Below are positions 46,008 to 57,375 of a stretch of 64,000 nucleotides of DNA, one piece after another. Where the stretch lies: the NCBI GenBank assembly GCA_029448655.1, contig JACCLO010000007.1:3100001-3164000 (forward strand). Reading direction: 5' to 3'. Made by a program: the position numbers and the translations under genes. The notes under the pieces are model-generated. The model was not told where the DNA came from. It ran no database searches and was given only the letters and a program-made list of their open reading frames with translations. Each line of letters opens with the position of its first letter. Position 1 is the first letter of the stretch. Source of the stretch: Wolfiporia cocos. Lineage: Eukaryota; Basidiomycota; Agaricomycetes; Polyporales; Phaeolaceae.

Positions 46008-48318
46008 ATGTCCGTAGAAAAGAAGAGCGGCTCTCTTGAGATCCAGGAAGTGCCGGTGAAGCTTGAGGGCCGCAAAGTCGATCGTGATCGCGTGTTGCGC
46101 AAGTTGGACTGGCACCTCCTACCGTTTGTGTCGCTGTTGTACTTGCTTGCATATCTGTGAGCTCGAAGTCGGCACTGCCTAAGTGCACTGACTCAGACTC
46201 GCAGTGATCGGACAAATGTAGGTGCGTGCCATCCGTGCCGATGGTTACTTGCGACTGCTGGTCTGAGTCTCTTGTCAGGAAATGCAAAGATTGCAGGGCT
46301 AACAGGAGACCTCGGCTTGACGGGTGTGCAATTCAATCTTTGCTCCGCGATGTTCTTCGTAGGTACGGCACCATGTAATCGTGAAGTGTGCTAAGTATCC
46401 GGGAAACTAGATCCCGTACTGCACACTAAACATTCCATCGTAAGTGCATAGCATGACCATGAACACGCTCTGGTTTCACCAAACTTCAATACCAGTAACA
46501 TGGCCATCAAGTATTTTAGGCCGTCACGCTGGAGTAAGCGTATTAGGCTTTGCATCTGGTCCAGTATTGACAAGCAGTTTGTCTAAAAGTCCCGTCAATC
46601 ATGTTTTGCTGGGGCGTGATAATGCTCTCCATGGCGTTCGTGAAGAACTACGCAGGTCTGATGGTGTACGCAATCAATATCGAGGATCGTCTCACGATCA
46701 CGGTGCCACGTTGATCACTTACCTTGACAGAGCACGCGTGTTCCTTGGTGCAGCCGAGGTAATTGAGATATTCAACCCGTCCACAAAACGCTCACTTACA
46801 CGCACGGCAATAGTCGGGCCTATTCCCGGGGGTCTCCTTCTATCTGTGCCTGTGGTACCCAAGAAACGCACATGCACAACGTCTGGGAATCTTTATATCT
46901 GCCTCCAGCATGTCAGGTGAGACTTATTGAAAGACCCATTGGAGAAGCTGATACTATGAAATAATTGAGGCGCGTTTGGTGGTCTCCTGGCATACGCGAT
47001 CGAGAGGATGAATGGGTTTGTGAGCTTGCTAACCCGTTCGTCGCTTCGCCTGAGGATGTAACTACAGCATCGGAGGACTTGCGGGCTGGTCGTGGATTGT
47101 ATGTACTCATCTAGCATACTGTTTGAACAGACTGCTGAACACTAGTCACAGTTCCTGCTTGAGGGTCTCTGTGAGCAAAAGGTTGCGAGCAGCTGCCAGC
47201 ATGCTTACCTTCTCTCAGTGACCGCGATTGTCGCGATCGCAGCATATTTCTACATGCAAGATGTACGTGTGCTTCCGAACGCTCATTAGCGCTAACAGAA
47301 TGACCTCTTTCCAAAGTACCCGGACAGTGCTACCTTCTTGAGCCCAGAAGAGCGGGAATGGCTGGTGGAAACACTCAAGCAAGACACTGCAGGTTCATCG
47401 AGAACGCTCAAGCTCAAGTTCTTGCTTCAGGCGTTGCGAGACCCGCACGCATACCTTCTAGCTGCGATGGATTTTGTGTACGAGTTAAGCTCCCCTGGCC
47501 AAGATCGCCATGCTTACCAGTAGATCATCCAGTGTCGTCGTGCCGCTATTTGCCTTTGGGCTTTTCCTGCCCACGATCATCGTCGGCCTGGGCTATTCCT
47601 CCTTGCACGCGCAGCTGCTCACGATCCCACCCAACATTCTTGGAAGCATCATAACGATCTTTGTCGGTGCGCTTTCTGACAGGGCGGGCGTGCGCGGGCC
47701 GTTCGTCTTCGGGGGCGCGTGCATGACGCTCGCGGGGTACACCATCCTGTTTGCGACTGAGGCACCCGTCGTCGGTTATATCGGCACACTCGTCGCAGCA
47801 TCGGGGATATACCAGGCGTCGACGTGCGTCATCGCATGGACGAGCGGGAATGCGGGGGGTGACACGAAGCGCGGCGCTATGATCGCGGTGGTGACTGGTA
47901 TAGGGAACCTGGGCGCGTGCGTGCTGAATCGTTCATGCTCAGATAATGACGTCGAATATCTTCCTTTCAGGATTGCATCTTCGTTCATCTACAGACAGAA
48001 GGACAGTCCGCGATATCACCCTGGTCACGCAGCCAACATGGCGTGCTGCTGCTTACTGTGAGCGCATGTATTATCGGGCTATGTGGGCGCACCGATGACA
48101 TAGAGCTTATGTGCAAACCAACATGCAGCGCTTCGCTAAGTGTCATCGGGATGTTAGAATTTGCTCGACTGAACCAGGCGAAACGCGCGCAATGTGCGCG
48201 GGAGGGTATAGTTGCCGGTGATGAGTCTAGATCCGAGGAGTTTGCTGAGATGGGGGACAGATCTCCACTCTACAGGTGTGAAATGGTCTACGTTTTACAC
48301 GATAGTTCTAAATGCTGA
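46008..48318 (+). CDS. MFS anion:cation symporter (Dal5/allantoate-permease type), possible C-terminal frameshift
   Basis: Multi-exon transporter starting MSVEKKSGSLEIQEVPVKLE. Family features: a charged N terminus leading to RKLDWHLLPFVSLLYLLAYLDRTNVGNAKIAGL, where DRTNVG is encoded by a 17-nt exon (46205-46221); NMAIKYFRPSRW; CWGVIMLSMAFVKNYAGLM; GAAESGLFPGVSFYLCLWYP; AGWSWIFLLEGL; and DYPDSATFLSPEER before helix 7. The second half has LFAFGLFLPTIIVGLGYSS, ILGSIITIFVGALSDRAGVR and AMIAVVTGIGNLGAIASSFI. This family moves organic anions such as allantoate, nicotinate or other carboxylates. After YHPGHAAN the last helix (VLLLTVSACIIGLC) continues in a different frame from about 48,043, so either a tiny unrecognised intron or a frameshift affects the last 90 residues. 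The tail then runs MLEFARLNQAKRAQ to a TGA. Confidence 0.78.
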
Positions 48319-48701
48319 CTGAAGACGATGACCATGTTATCAGATACACATTGTAGCTACGGAAAGCACTTACAGAATCCTTATGCATAAATCAGAGGGT
48401 TATATAATGGCCTGCGTTGTACCGTTGTAACGTTGAAGTCTCAGCAACGCTTGACATGTACACTTGTGGCCATCGCTTGGTCACTATGCCGACAACGCCG
48501 GAAGCAGCCGGTCGCGTGCCTGGTTAGTCTCAATCACTCCATCAAATCCGCGATCGCTGCTATAAGGTATAAGGCCAGCAAGCCCGAGAGGCTTGCTGGC
48601 AGAAGCGTCTCGCGTTCACGCTGTCTAGCATACTCTTCATCGTCTCTCGCATACCCGCAACTTCACATTACACTCCTTATTCCGTCCCTATCTGTCCAGA
48701 C
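48319..48701. other. Intergenic, promoter of the acyl-CoA ligase
   Basis: Contains TATAAGG-type boxes near 48,560-48,570. No gene. Confidence 0.55.
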
Positions 48702-51402
48702 ATGGCCGAGATTCACGGCGCCGGTGGTCCGCTTCCTCACATTCCCGATGACTTAACCATAGTCCAGTTTATGCTGGACCACCAACATCCTAGCCAGCCT
48801 GTGGCGAAGGGAACTAATACGTGGCTGATTGAGGATGCAACGGGCAGAAAGATTGGATTTGAGGAGGTAGGTCATCCACCAATTTACTCTTGTGGTTGCT
48901 GTTGACTTGGCTTGCTGCAGATCCGATCACGCACAAACGCACTGGCAAATGCGATTGCTGCCCGCTGGAAAATTGGTGAGTCGACTGTTTCAGCCACTCA
49001 ATATCGTAGTCCTAATTCTCGCATAGAATACGACGATGTCGGTGCGTAGGGTGCTTAAGCATCTACTCGAGCGTGCCTCACGCGCCCGACAACTTGTAGC
49101 TTGTGTGTTCAGCCCCAATCACGTCGGTAAGTTGCCGCTTGCTCATGGCATTCCTTCAAGCTTATGTGTACTGATTAGATTATCCCGTAATGCTATGGTA
49201 AACGAAGACCGTTAGACGTCACAGATCATAGCTACTCACGTCTCACCCCAGGGCTCTTCACCGCATTGGCGTAACTGTTACGTAGGTCGTCCCTTGATAC
49301 CACTAGGATGTGTCCTCAACAGCTCGCAGCACGGCGAACCCTGCATACACCGCCGACGAGCTGGTGCATCAGCTCAAGACCACCGCAACCAAGCTCATCC
49401 TCGTTCATCCCTGGAACTATGCCACCGCTGTTACCGCAGCGAAAACCGTCGGAATACCATCTAGCAACATTATCCTCCTTGAGCCCCTCCCGAACACGAC
49501 AGGAGGCGCTCAGAAGCAGCAGCACGCGACGGTCCCCGAGCTCATCGCGGGGGGTGCACGTGCCCCGAAGAGTTACACAGAGCGTAAACTCGCACCGGGC
49601 GAGGCGCGCACAAAGATTGCGCTGCTATGCTTCTCCAGCGGGACGACTGGGCTGCCGAAGGTATTCACGATGCTGTTGAACATGAAAGGATGACTGAGAT
49701 TATGTGTAGGCTGTCGCGATTCCTCACTACGCGCTTATTGCGAACGTAATACAGATTGCGGCATATGCTAACTCGGACGAGAAGCCTTGGGAGACCAAGT
49801 CGTATCGCTCGGGGGATGTTGCTTTGGCTGGTATGTACTACACTTCCTTGTCGCCGCATTATAGCTAATACATTTACAATGAACCAGTCCTTCCCTTCTA
49901 TCGTGGGTCTTTGATTTAGTTTGCTAAGCGGCTTGGACTAGAGCATTTGATGCACCGCAGACGGCTACGGACTGGCCTACATCATGCATTTTGTGCTCTT
50001 CTACAGGGTGTGTACTACGCCTCGGTTCCATAGCTTGAACGTGTTTTCGTAGTCATTCACGCTTCGTGTCTGCAGATGACCTTGGTCGTCATTCCAAAGT
50101 TCGACTTTGTCAACATGCTCAAGAGTATCCAGCAATACCGCATCAACTATGTCCCGTACGCCTGGCCTGGATTCCATGCGTGCCGTGTCCGCTAACTGTA
50201 CCCTCGCAGTGTTGTGCCTCCGATGATCGTCTTATTCTGCAAGGTACCATAAACGCTGCCTTGCAAGAAAGCATGATACTGAGGCGTCCTGACACCTAGC
50301 ACCCCGACGTGAAGAAGTTCGACCTCAGCTCCGTTCGCGCCATCGTCTCCGGCGCTGCGCCTCTCTCCGCTGAGATGACGCAGCAGCTCGCTACCGTCCT
50401 TCCGGACGTGTCCATCAGCCAGGGCTATGGTAGGCGCCTTTCCCCATTCTTCAACGTGATCCGAGCTCACGTCCGATAGGCATGACCGAGATGTCTGTCA
50501 TTGTCGCGATGCCTCGGCTGGATAAGAAGATCGCGACGCCGGGCAGCTCAGGCATCATTATTCCGGGCGTGACAGCGCGCGTCGAGCGCTCGAACGGCTC
50601 GCTCGCACCGCGTGGCGAACCTGGTGAGCTCGTTGTCACGGGCCCTGCGGTCGCGCTAGGATATTACAAGAATGAAAGGGCGTGCGTGCTTCCTCGCTCG
50701 TGGTTGAGCGGTGGACGATGACGCTCATTGGTGTTGATGCAGGACGAAGGAGACGTTTGTCGACGGCTGGGTGCGCACTGGTGACGAGGTGATCATCGAC
50801 GAGAACGGAGAGCTGTTTATTGTCGACCGCATCAAGGTAAAACCTCCGTTCGCGGAACACGCTGTCGTGACTCACCGCGCGCATCTGATGCCGTCACTCA
50901 GGAACTGCTCAAGGTAAAGGGCTTTCAGGGTATGTACGATTACTCTTTCGGGTATATCATTGAGCGCCATGCTTGAATGAACCGCAGTGGCGCCCGCTGA
51001 GCTCGAGGGCTTCCTCCTCGACCATCCTGACGTCTCCGACGTGTGCGTTGTAAGTATCCTGGACGACTTTAGCGGCGACCTGCCTCTCGCGTACGTCGTG
51101 CCTAGTGCGGCTGCGCAGCAGCGCATCGAAGCAAACCCCGCGGAGGCAGACCGGATCCGCGGAGCGCTCATCAAGGTACTAATCCCTCTGGTGCCTCGTT
51201 ATGGGCAATATAGCTGAATGCTGGCCATTTCCTCCAGTACGTCGCGGACGGCAAAGTGGCGTACAAGCAGCTCACCGCGGGCGTTGAGTTCATTGATGCG
51301 ATTCCGAAGAACCCGAGCGGGAAGCTCCTGCGGCGGTTCTTGCGGGAGCAGGCGAGGAAGAAGGGTCAGCTGGCTGCGGCGCCGCTCAAGGCGAAGCTCT
51401 GA
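48702..51402 (+). CDS. Acyl-CoA ligase / 4-coumarate-CoA ligase-like enzyme, peroxisomal signal
   Basis: Adenylate-forming enzyme that activates a carboxylic acid with ATP and couples it to CoA. Many short exons, starting MAEIHGAGGPLPHIPDDLT. Joined exons give VACVFSPNHVDYPVMLWALH and TTANPAYTADELVHQL. Core motifs: CFSSGTTGLPKAV (phosphate loop; spliced after PK at about 49,660), ISQGYGMTEMSV (about 50,425-50,500), GWVRTGDE, VDRIKELLKVKGFQVAPAE (hinge and CoA-binding region) and IPKNPSGKLLRRFLRE with the catalytic Lys (about 51,300). It ends KAKL; AKL is an accepted variant of the C-terminal peroxisomal targeting signal, so the enzyme probably works in peroxisomes on fatty or aromatic acids. 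All joins I tested preserve frame; the gene appears intact. Confidence 0.9.
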
Positions 51403-52539
51403 GCTGACTTGTACCGAGCGGCGATGACATGCATTTTTATACAGGCATCTCATGCCTGATGATATGCTGTTACCCGTAGGTTGGCACAGGTCGCTTGATG
51501 GTCTGTTCGAAGAACCTTATTAAATCAAAGACATGCAGCTATACATGCGGTGTCAACGCGACTTTTGAAAGCGGCCCTTCAGCCAAATGCCCGAGATTAG
51601 CACCCTTGTGCTCCCGAGGTCGTGTTAATTGATAGGCGCCGGTGTACTAGCAGTTAGCCAGAGCAGCGGAACTCATACAGCTGGGTGCAAAGACACGTCG
51701 GCCGCAGTGTCTGTGTCGTGTGAGGGACGGGCAACCGTAGGGGGGAGTCCAGCATGTTCCGCGCGACCAAGTCCCCCCATCTGCATCAACGGCTTGCAGC
51801 GCGCAAACGGTACATGTCTGATGAATCCCTTGGGAAAACAAGTGAAAGTTGCCCTTTACAGAGAAAAGCGCTCGGGATGCATCAAGGCCGAGGACGCATC
51901 AAGGGACCATTGATTCTCGAAATCTTTTCAGCGAGCATGGTACTGACCTGGAGCTAGTTAGGTAGGAGTAATTGCAAAACGCCTCACGGGATTTCAAATC
52001 TCGAGATCTAGTGTCTCATACTGTAATAATTGAAATTGTCATTACACTCTGCAGAGATGTCTAGGAAGTACAATTGGGATATTACTGTTGTAATAAGGTA
52101 TGAGTCCAAGCTACCGAAGGTGCTTTTGTGGCTTTGAAGATGATTTCCGCCGTGACTTGGTTACAACTTCTTTCCTGGATGCGTGCATCCTCAGCATGTT
52201 GCGCTGCATTCGAAAAATAGGGCATCCATACGTACGTAACGATGCTGCCGTTCCACCGTCAAAGCAGGCATTCGATTCAAAGTCCGATGACGTATATTAA
52301 TCCTACTTACAGTAGACTAGTACATGGGCGGACCGCCCGCTGTCCGATAGTCTGATGACGTGCACAGTGACCCAGATGGCTGGTCTAGGTGGCCTGTCCC
52401 ATTATAAGCCCCATCGCAGAGTGTGCACCGGCCCCGCAGCGAAACCGTCCACTCATAGGCGTACGTATTTTCTGTCATCTTAGAGATGCAGATATAGTGA
52501 TGATGATCCTTCCAGTGCTTGCACGTACAGTTTGCCAGC
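51403..52539. other. Intergenic, no gene
   Basis: No convincing coding frame. A TATAAG box at 52,398-52,403 is about 140 bp before the next gene. Confidence 0.55.
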
Positions 52540-53697
52540 ATGGAGCATCCTTCGCTGTCCATTTTCAACGATGCAAACGTTAATGCCACTCAATACATGG
52601 AGAAGCTCACGACGGAGCCTCACTGGCAAGACCCTCACTGCATCCTCATTGTGCTGACAGTCATCGGAGGCGATATCATTCGCTCTGCTTTGGCTTCCCT
52701 TACTTCACATTCAACGTTCACACCTGTTGCCTTCTCCTTCGGATGGGTTGCCTATTCATTCTCCGCATTACTATCGAAAGTCGGCGATGGACACCTCATG
52801 CCTGCTCCAGATTGCAGTGCGATACTCGTGAATGCGCACAGCGGCTACTCCAGAGCAATTAACTCATGGCCGCTTGCCCGCATTGTGCGTGATCACCAGC
52901 CGCCCGATAACAGCCAGGATCAGGATGGACTTACAATCACATTCTATCGGACGCGCACCGATAAAGCCACGGGTGTGCCAGACCGGGACGGAGTGTACTA
53001 CTTTGGCGTGCTGGTGATTGTCACGCAATTTGCTATCGCATGCGTCCCCGGTGTGCTGTACGGCAGCTGGACTGTTTTCGCCCTCACCCTTTTCGGGACG
53101 ATCCTAGTGCAGATGAATAGCGCTCTCGGACAATGGTATGACGAAAAATGGAGCGGAGGTAGCGTGCAGAAGGGTAGCGAGGTAGTATGCATTACGAGAG
53201 GAAATGGGGACAGGACAGTACAGGTCATCATCACGGGCGAAGGCGGGACGAAGCTGGAGCATATTGCCACTGGGAGGAATGTCAGCCACCGGGCTACCAC
53301 GCCAATAACGCTCCTCTTGGCCACACTGTGGCTATTGCATCTGGTCACAGTGGAAAGATATCAAGCCTATACATGGTTCAGCGTCGTAATCGGTGCGCTT
53401 GGTATGTTGCAAAATGCTGTGGCCGCAATCGTCAAACGTTCCCCTGGGGCACTTGGGTTTCACCTAAAGCAGGAAGGAGTGGTGCATGACAAGAAGGTAT
53501 TTGCGGCCTTACAAGCAGCCGAAGAAGTGGAGCGCAAGGTTGGATTGTCGCTGATGCCGATATTCTTCCCGGGAGAGCTTAGGGGTGCTGAGAAGAAATG
53601 GATGGAGAGCAAGTTGATCGAATATGCTAGGGACAAACAGGCACTGGCGGTGCAAACCGCTAGCTCTTCCGCTGACGACACAGACACTCATACATAA
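52540..53697 (+). CDS. Fungal membrane protein of unknown function, paralogue 1
   Basis: Intronless in the coding part, 385 residues starting MEHPSLSIFNDANVNATQYM. Signature of this uncharacterised fungal family: VIGGDIIRSALASLT, FTPVAFSFGWVAYSFSALLS, GDGHLMPAPDCSAILVN, SGYSRAINSWPLARIVRD, TFYRT...GVPDRDGVYYFG, a pair of hydrophobic helices (VLVIVTQFAIACVPGVLYG, then FALTLFGTILV), QWYDEKWSGG, CITRGNGDRTVQVI and FFPGELR near the end. About four to five hydrophobic segments are visible. It pairs with the gene at 55918, with the same domain order and high similarity; a 1.2-kb transposon lies between them. Start chosen at the first ATG. Function unknown. Confidence 0.82.
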   Translation: MEHPSLSIFNDANVNATQYMEKLTTEPHWQDPHCILIVLTVIGGDIIRSALASLTSHSTFTPVAFSFGWVAYSFSALLSKVGDGHLMPAPDCSAILVNAHSGYSRAINSWPLARIVRDHQPPDNSQDQDGLTITFYRTRTDKATGVPDRDGVYYFGVLVIVTQFAIACVPGVLYGSWTVFALTLFGTILVQMNSALGQWYDEKWSGGSVQKGSEVVCITRGNGDRTVQVIITGEGGTKLEHIATGRNVSHRATTPITLLLATLWLLHLVTVERYQAYTWFSVVIGALGMLQNAVAAIVKRSPGALGFHLKQEGVVHDKKVFAALQAAEEVERKVGLSLMPIFFPGELRGAEKKWMESKLIEYARDKQALAVQTASSSADDTDTHT

Positions 53698-54187
53698 ACA
53701 TAGTAGGTAATACGTTTCGGAGAACCTCATTATGTATTGTAATATACGAAGCACACTGATTGATGGGCTCAGAAGCATGTTTCGGGTCAAAGAAGTACCT
53801 TCCAATCCTACATATTCGATCGAGCCCGGCACAGACATACACAGAGCGCTCGATACAATATCGACACTGGTACACAATGACTTTGTACGATGTGCTACTA
53901 TACCCCTCGTTCATGCGCACGGACCACCGTCGCCGCACCGATCGCGCCAGGTAGTGCTGCCGATCCGCCTCAAAACCGAAACCAGCGGCGCTGCACGCGC
54001 TAGACCACACACGGTGCTCCCTTTGTTTCCGTTTCCCGTGCTCCTACGGCTAAGCCACTGCTGAATTAAACCTGCACTATCGTTACATGGAACCGTGAAT
54101 CACAAATATCAGATGCTACGAGTGCCTTATAATGTATCAGCCATGGCAATGTCCAGATTTGCGTAATATTGGCTTTACTTAATTCTA
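53698..54187. other. Intergenic between paralogue 1 and the Mutator-like element
   Basis: No gene. The left target duplication of the element is at 54178-54187. Confidence 0.6.
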
Positions 54188-55386
54188 ACTTGAGGTTAAT
54201 TACCCAGCGGGTTTGCGTAGATGCAAGCGCTGAGGATCACGTGGATTTCACCATGTCGGCCAGCGGCGGGCGTCTCTGCGTGCCCCTTCGACGAAAGTTG
54301 AAGGCCACGGCACTGTGGAAGCTTATCGAGGCAAGATAGACAGACTATATAGTAAATTGCTTGTATCGCTCATTGATATCTGTATTCAAGATGTAGGAAA
54401 CTCTGTTAAATACAGTACTTGTAGCCAATAACATTTGTGGCTAGGGGTTGTTGGCGAGTAGTTGAGTTCGTGATGGGCATTGTACGACGCTGTTCGTGGC
54501 GACGGATATCACTTTCCCAGCGGATAAGTGGTTTCATTATATGTGCTGCATTCTTGAACCACCGTGGCTCCGCGCGATCTTGTTGGTCCTCAAGGATGCG
54601 CAATGATTACCGTAGAACTGCAATTAAGTGGTCTACGTCGATTTCATCTTCGTCGTCAAGCTGAAAATTTTGAAATCTTAGTATAGAGTAGTGTGATCAA
54701 GTAGGATGCTTACTGCGAAGCCCCCGTTACCTCCCGCACGTGTTTGCATCAGACCATCTCTTCCTGTTGGCGGAGGCCTTGACGGCGAAGACAGAATCTG
54801 CAAAAACTCCAAGTCAACAACGACATCAGCATTCAAATGGAAATACCAACACTGGCTGTAGGTTCTGCATCTGATTCTGTACTGCATACCATAGTTAATG
54901 GCACAGTGCTTGCCTGAGGCATGCGAGCATGCCAGGCATATGGTGCCGGCATCTCGGGTGGCAGAGCAACAATCCCCTCAATTGGAACGGTGTAGAATGG
55001 AGGAATATGAAATCTAACAGCAGAAGCCCACCAATGAGCAGGCAGAGGCCCGGTGTTTTGTACGAGATGTTTGCACAGGAGGTATGAGTGATATTTCTGG
55101 GCCCCAGAGTCACATGTCCACCGTGAAACATCTGTAACATACACACCGTTGATGGGAACTGTTAGCAGACGTTCCCGGGCGAGTGTTAAGCAATAGGGAG
55201 GTAGTGCCTTAGTTATGACTGCGTAGACAGCAAGATCGACCGGAGGGTCGGCCGAAGGAAGACTTCAATGTTTAGTGTCGAAGGGGCGCATAGAGACGCC
55301 CGCCGCTGGCCCGACGCGTCGGTATCCACGTGCGTGATCCTCAGCGCTTGCATCTACGCAAACCCGCTGGGTAATTAACCTCAAGT
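54188..55386 (-). mobile_element. Mutator-like (MULE) deletion derivative with long terminal inverted repeats
   Basis: 1,199 bp. The ends are inverted repeats of about 125-130 bp, both beginning ACTTGAGGTTAATTACCCAG, with a few small differences further in. A 10-bp direct duplication CTTAATTCTA flanks it (54178-54187 and 55387-55396). Long inverted repeats plus a 9-10 bp duplication are typical of MULEs. It carries only the end of a SWIM-domain gene. Confidence 0.85.
54406..55144 (-). pseudogene. C-terminal fragment of a SWIM-domain (MULE-type) protein
   Basis: Minus-strand exons. About 55,144-54,912 reads VSRWTCDSGAQKYHSYLLCK then HLVQ, matching a SWIM zinc finger (C-X-C...C-X-H) except that the second Cys is Ser. 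PLPAHWWASAVRFHIPPFY then follows. About 54,660-54,406 reads LRILEDQQDRAEPRWFKNAA, as in the region after SWIM in basidiomycete relatives; a stop lies just upstream of it. The MULE catalytic domain is absent, so the element cannot move by itself. Confidence 0.6.
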
Positions 55387-55917
55387 CTTAATTCTATCCT
55401 GACGGATTGAATACATAGAAGATCTCATCTCAACCGGGACCCTCCGTCAAGTTGTATGTAATCCCGTCCGCCGATTTCCAAAGATTCGGTGTTTCGCAAC
55501 ATACATGGCATGGAACCACCGGATGTTTTCAATACAGCCCCAACTCTCGGATGATTTCCCAGACACTGCCTTTGTAATCAGGTTTATTTTGATATTAGGC
55601 TTCGCGGCCGCGCTCTGCCATTCAATATGCGACTGGTATGGCTTATAATGATATACGTAGATCTACACAATTGCATCACAAGGACCTGATTGTCGTGACA
55701 GCATATTGAGATTACCGACATCACCCACAATGTGCAGTACAGTGCAGTGTCTTGAAAATGCTGTGCACACCACACTATTCCCAAAGGGGGTTGCGTCATC
55801 GATAAGGATCCGCTTCTCTATAGACCACAGGGATCAAAGTGGAGCACGGACATGGAGCAGAAGCCAAGATGGGGAGTATAAGAGTTTATTGTGCGGCACC
55901 CTACCCAAAGCCGCATC
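55387..55917. other. Promoter region of paralogue 2
   Basis: Starts with the right target duplication of the Mutator-like element. AGTATAAGAG (about 55,874) lies about 45 bp before the ATG at 55918. Confidence 0.5.
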
Positions 55918-57375
55918 ATGGCTCCTTCACTTTGCTCATACCTGTCCGGACTCACCTCTCGGTCGAATGGGTCCATAGAGCACCAGATTGATCAGCCGTT
56001 CAACCAAGTGAAGGCCCAGTGGAGGAATCCTAACGACATCTTGAGCATCGTGCAGCTCATTGGAGGGGATACAGTGCAAACGGCACTCGCTGCGTCGACA
56101 TCACCCTCCTACTTCACTCCCGTCGCCTTCTCATTTGGATGGGTGGCATACGCGTTCTCCACGATATCCACTGTATTCGGCGACGGAACCCTCATGCCGT
56201 TACCTGACTGCTCCGCAACCCTCATCAGTATACGGAGCGGATATGCGCGCCCAATCAAATCCTGGGTACTGGGACGCATCGTGCGGGACTATGAGCCGCC
56301 ACGCGATAAAGATAAATCGCTTACCATCACATTCTATCGGGCTCTTCCCGAAAATCCCGTTGGTGTCCCCGATCGTGACGCAATCTACTTCTTGGGCGTT
56401 GCTGTCATCATCATGCAGATCGGCATTGCGTGCATCCCTGGGGTGCTCGATGAAAATTGGGTCCCCCTGATCATCACATTCACTGGGACAATCCTGGCAC
56501 AGGCGAGCGGTGCAATTAGGCAGTGGTCGGAGGAGAAATGGAATGGGGGCAAGCTATCCAGGGAGGAGACCGTCTGCATAACGCGGGGAAATGGCAGCAG
56601 ATCTGTCCAGGTCATTACAACCCAGTCGGGTGGGCATAATCTCGAGCATATTGCTGCGGGACCCCTACCAGATGTGAAGTCGCGGGCGACGACTGTTGCG
56701 ACGATCGTGCTGGCCGTGCTTTGGGTGGTGCACTTGATTACAGTCGAGAGTCTGTCATCGGACGCATGGTACAGCGTCGCAATCGGCGCACTCGGCATGT
56801 TGCAGAACATCATCGCCGCTGGGGCTAAGCGGTCACCGTCAGCATTTGGCTTTCACTGGGAGATGGTGGAGATAGTGAGCAAACCGAAGGTTTTCAAGAC
56901 TCTGCAGGAAGCCGAAAAAATTAAGCCTGGAGTCGGGCTGGCTTTGCTCCCTGTGTTCTTCCCTGGAGAACTCAGGGATGACGAGATAAGGTGGAAGGAG
57001 GAGAAGTTGAGGCAGTATAAAGCTAACGATGCAGCACAAGTCAGCTCACAAAGTACCATGACGCGCGATACTGATAGCACCACTCTGAATGAGTTAGACA
57101 TTACTGCCCAACAAATGTCAGGGCAACAATACCCCGAAATTTTGTACCCCTATATGCTCTCGGTATATCCAGGCACTCCACGATTGCGAGGCGCCGAGGA
57201 AGGTGTCACTTCATCTGCAATAGAGCTCGGTCGATGTTCACCTAACAGTTTCGATGTGAGTAATTCTTCTAACTTTTCTTTCGATGCTTTTTGCTCATCT
57301 ACATCACAGCTTGGCGTAGATGCATATTCCATGAACACACGAGGCTTACACAGAGCTAGATCAGCTGAGCGATGA
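55918..57375 (+). CDS. Fungal membrane protein of unknown function, paralogue 2
   Basis: Intronless, 485 residues from MAPSLCSYLSGLTSRSNGS. Same family as the gene at 52540: LIGGDTVQTALAAST, FTPVAFSFGWVAYAFSTIST, FGDGTLMPLPDCSATLI, SGYARPIKSWVLGRIVRDYE, GVPDRDAIYFLGVAVI, QWSEEKWNGG, CITRGNGSRSVQVITTQ, ALGMLQNIIAAGAKRSPSAFG and LLPVFFPGELRDDEI. It is about 100 residues longer at the C terminus, with a Ser/Thr-rich tail. Same strand as paralogue 1, 2.2 kb downstream, so a tandem duplication later split by the Mutator-like insertion. An in-frame GTG nine codons upstream was ignored. Function unknown. Confidence 0.82.
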   Translation: MAPSLCSYLSGLTSRSNGSIEHQIDQPFNQVKAQWRNPNDILSIVQLIGGDTVQTALAASTSPSYFTPVAFSFGWVAYAFSTISTVFGDGTLMPLPDCSATLISIRSGYARPIKSWVLGRIVRDYEPPRDKDKSLTITFYRALPENPVGVPDRDAIYFLGVAVIIMQIGIACIPGVLDENWVPLIITFTGTILAQASGAIRQWSEEKWNGGKLSREETVCITRGNGSRSVQVITTQSGGHNLEHIAAGPLPDVKSRATTVATIVLAVLWVVHLITVESLSSDAWYSVAIGALGMLQNIIAAGAKRSPSAFGFHWEMVEIVSKPKVFKTLQEAEKIKPGVGLALLPVFFPGELRDDEIRWKEEKLRQYKANDAAQVSSQSTMTRDTDSTTLNELDITAQQMSGQQYPEILYPYMLSVYPGTPRLRGAEEGVTSSAIELGRCSPNSFDVSNSSNFSFDAFCSSTSQLGVDAYSMNTRGLHRARSAER

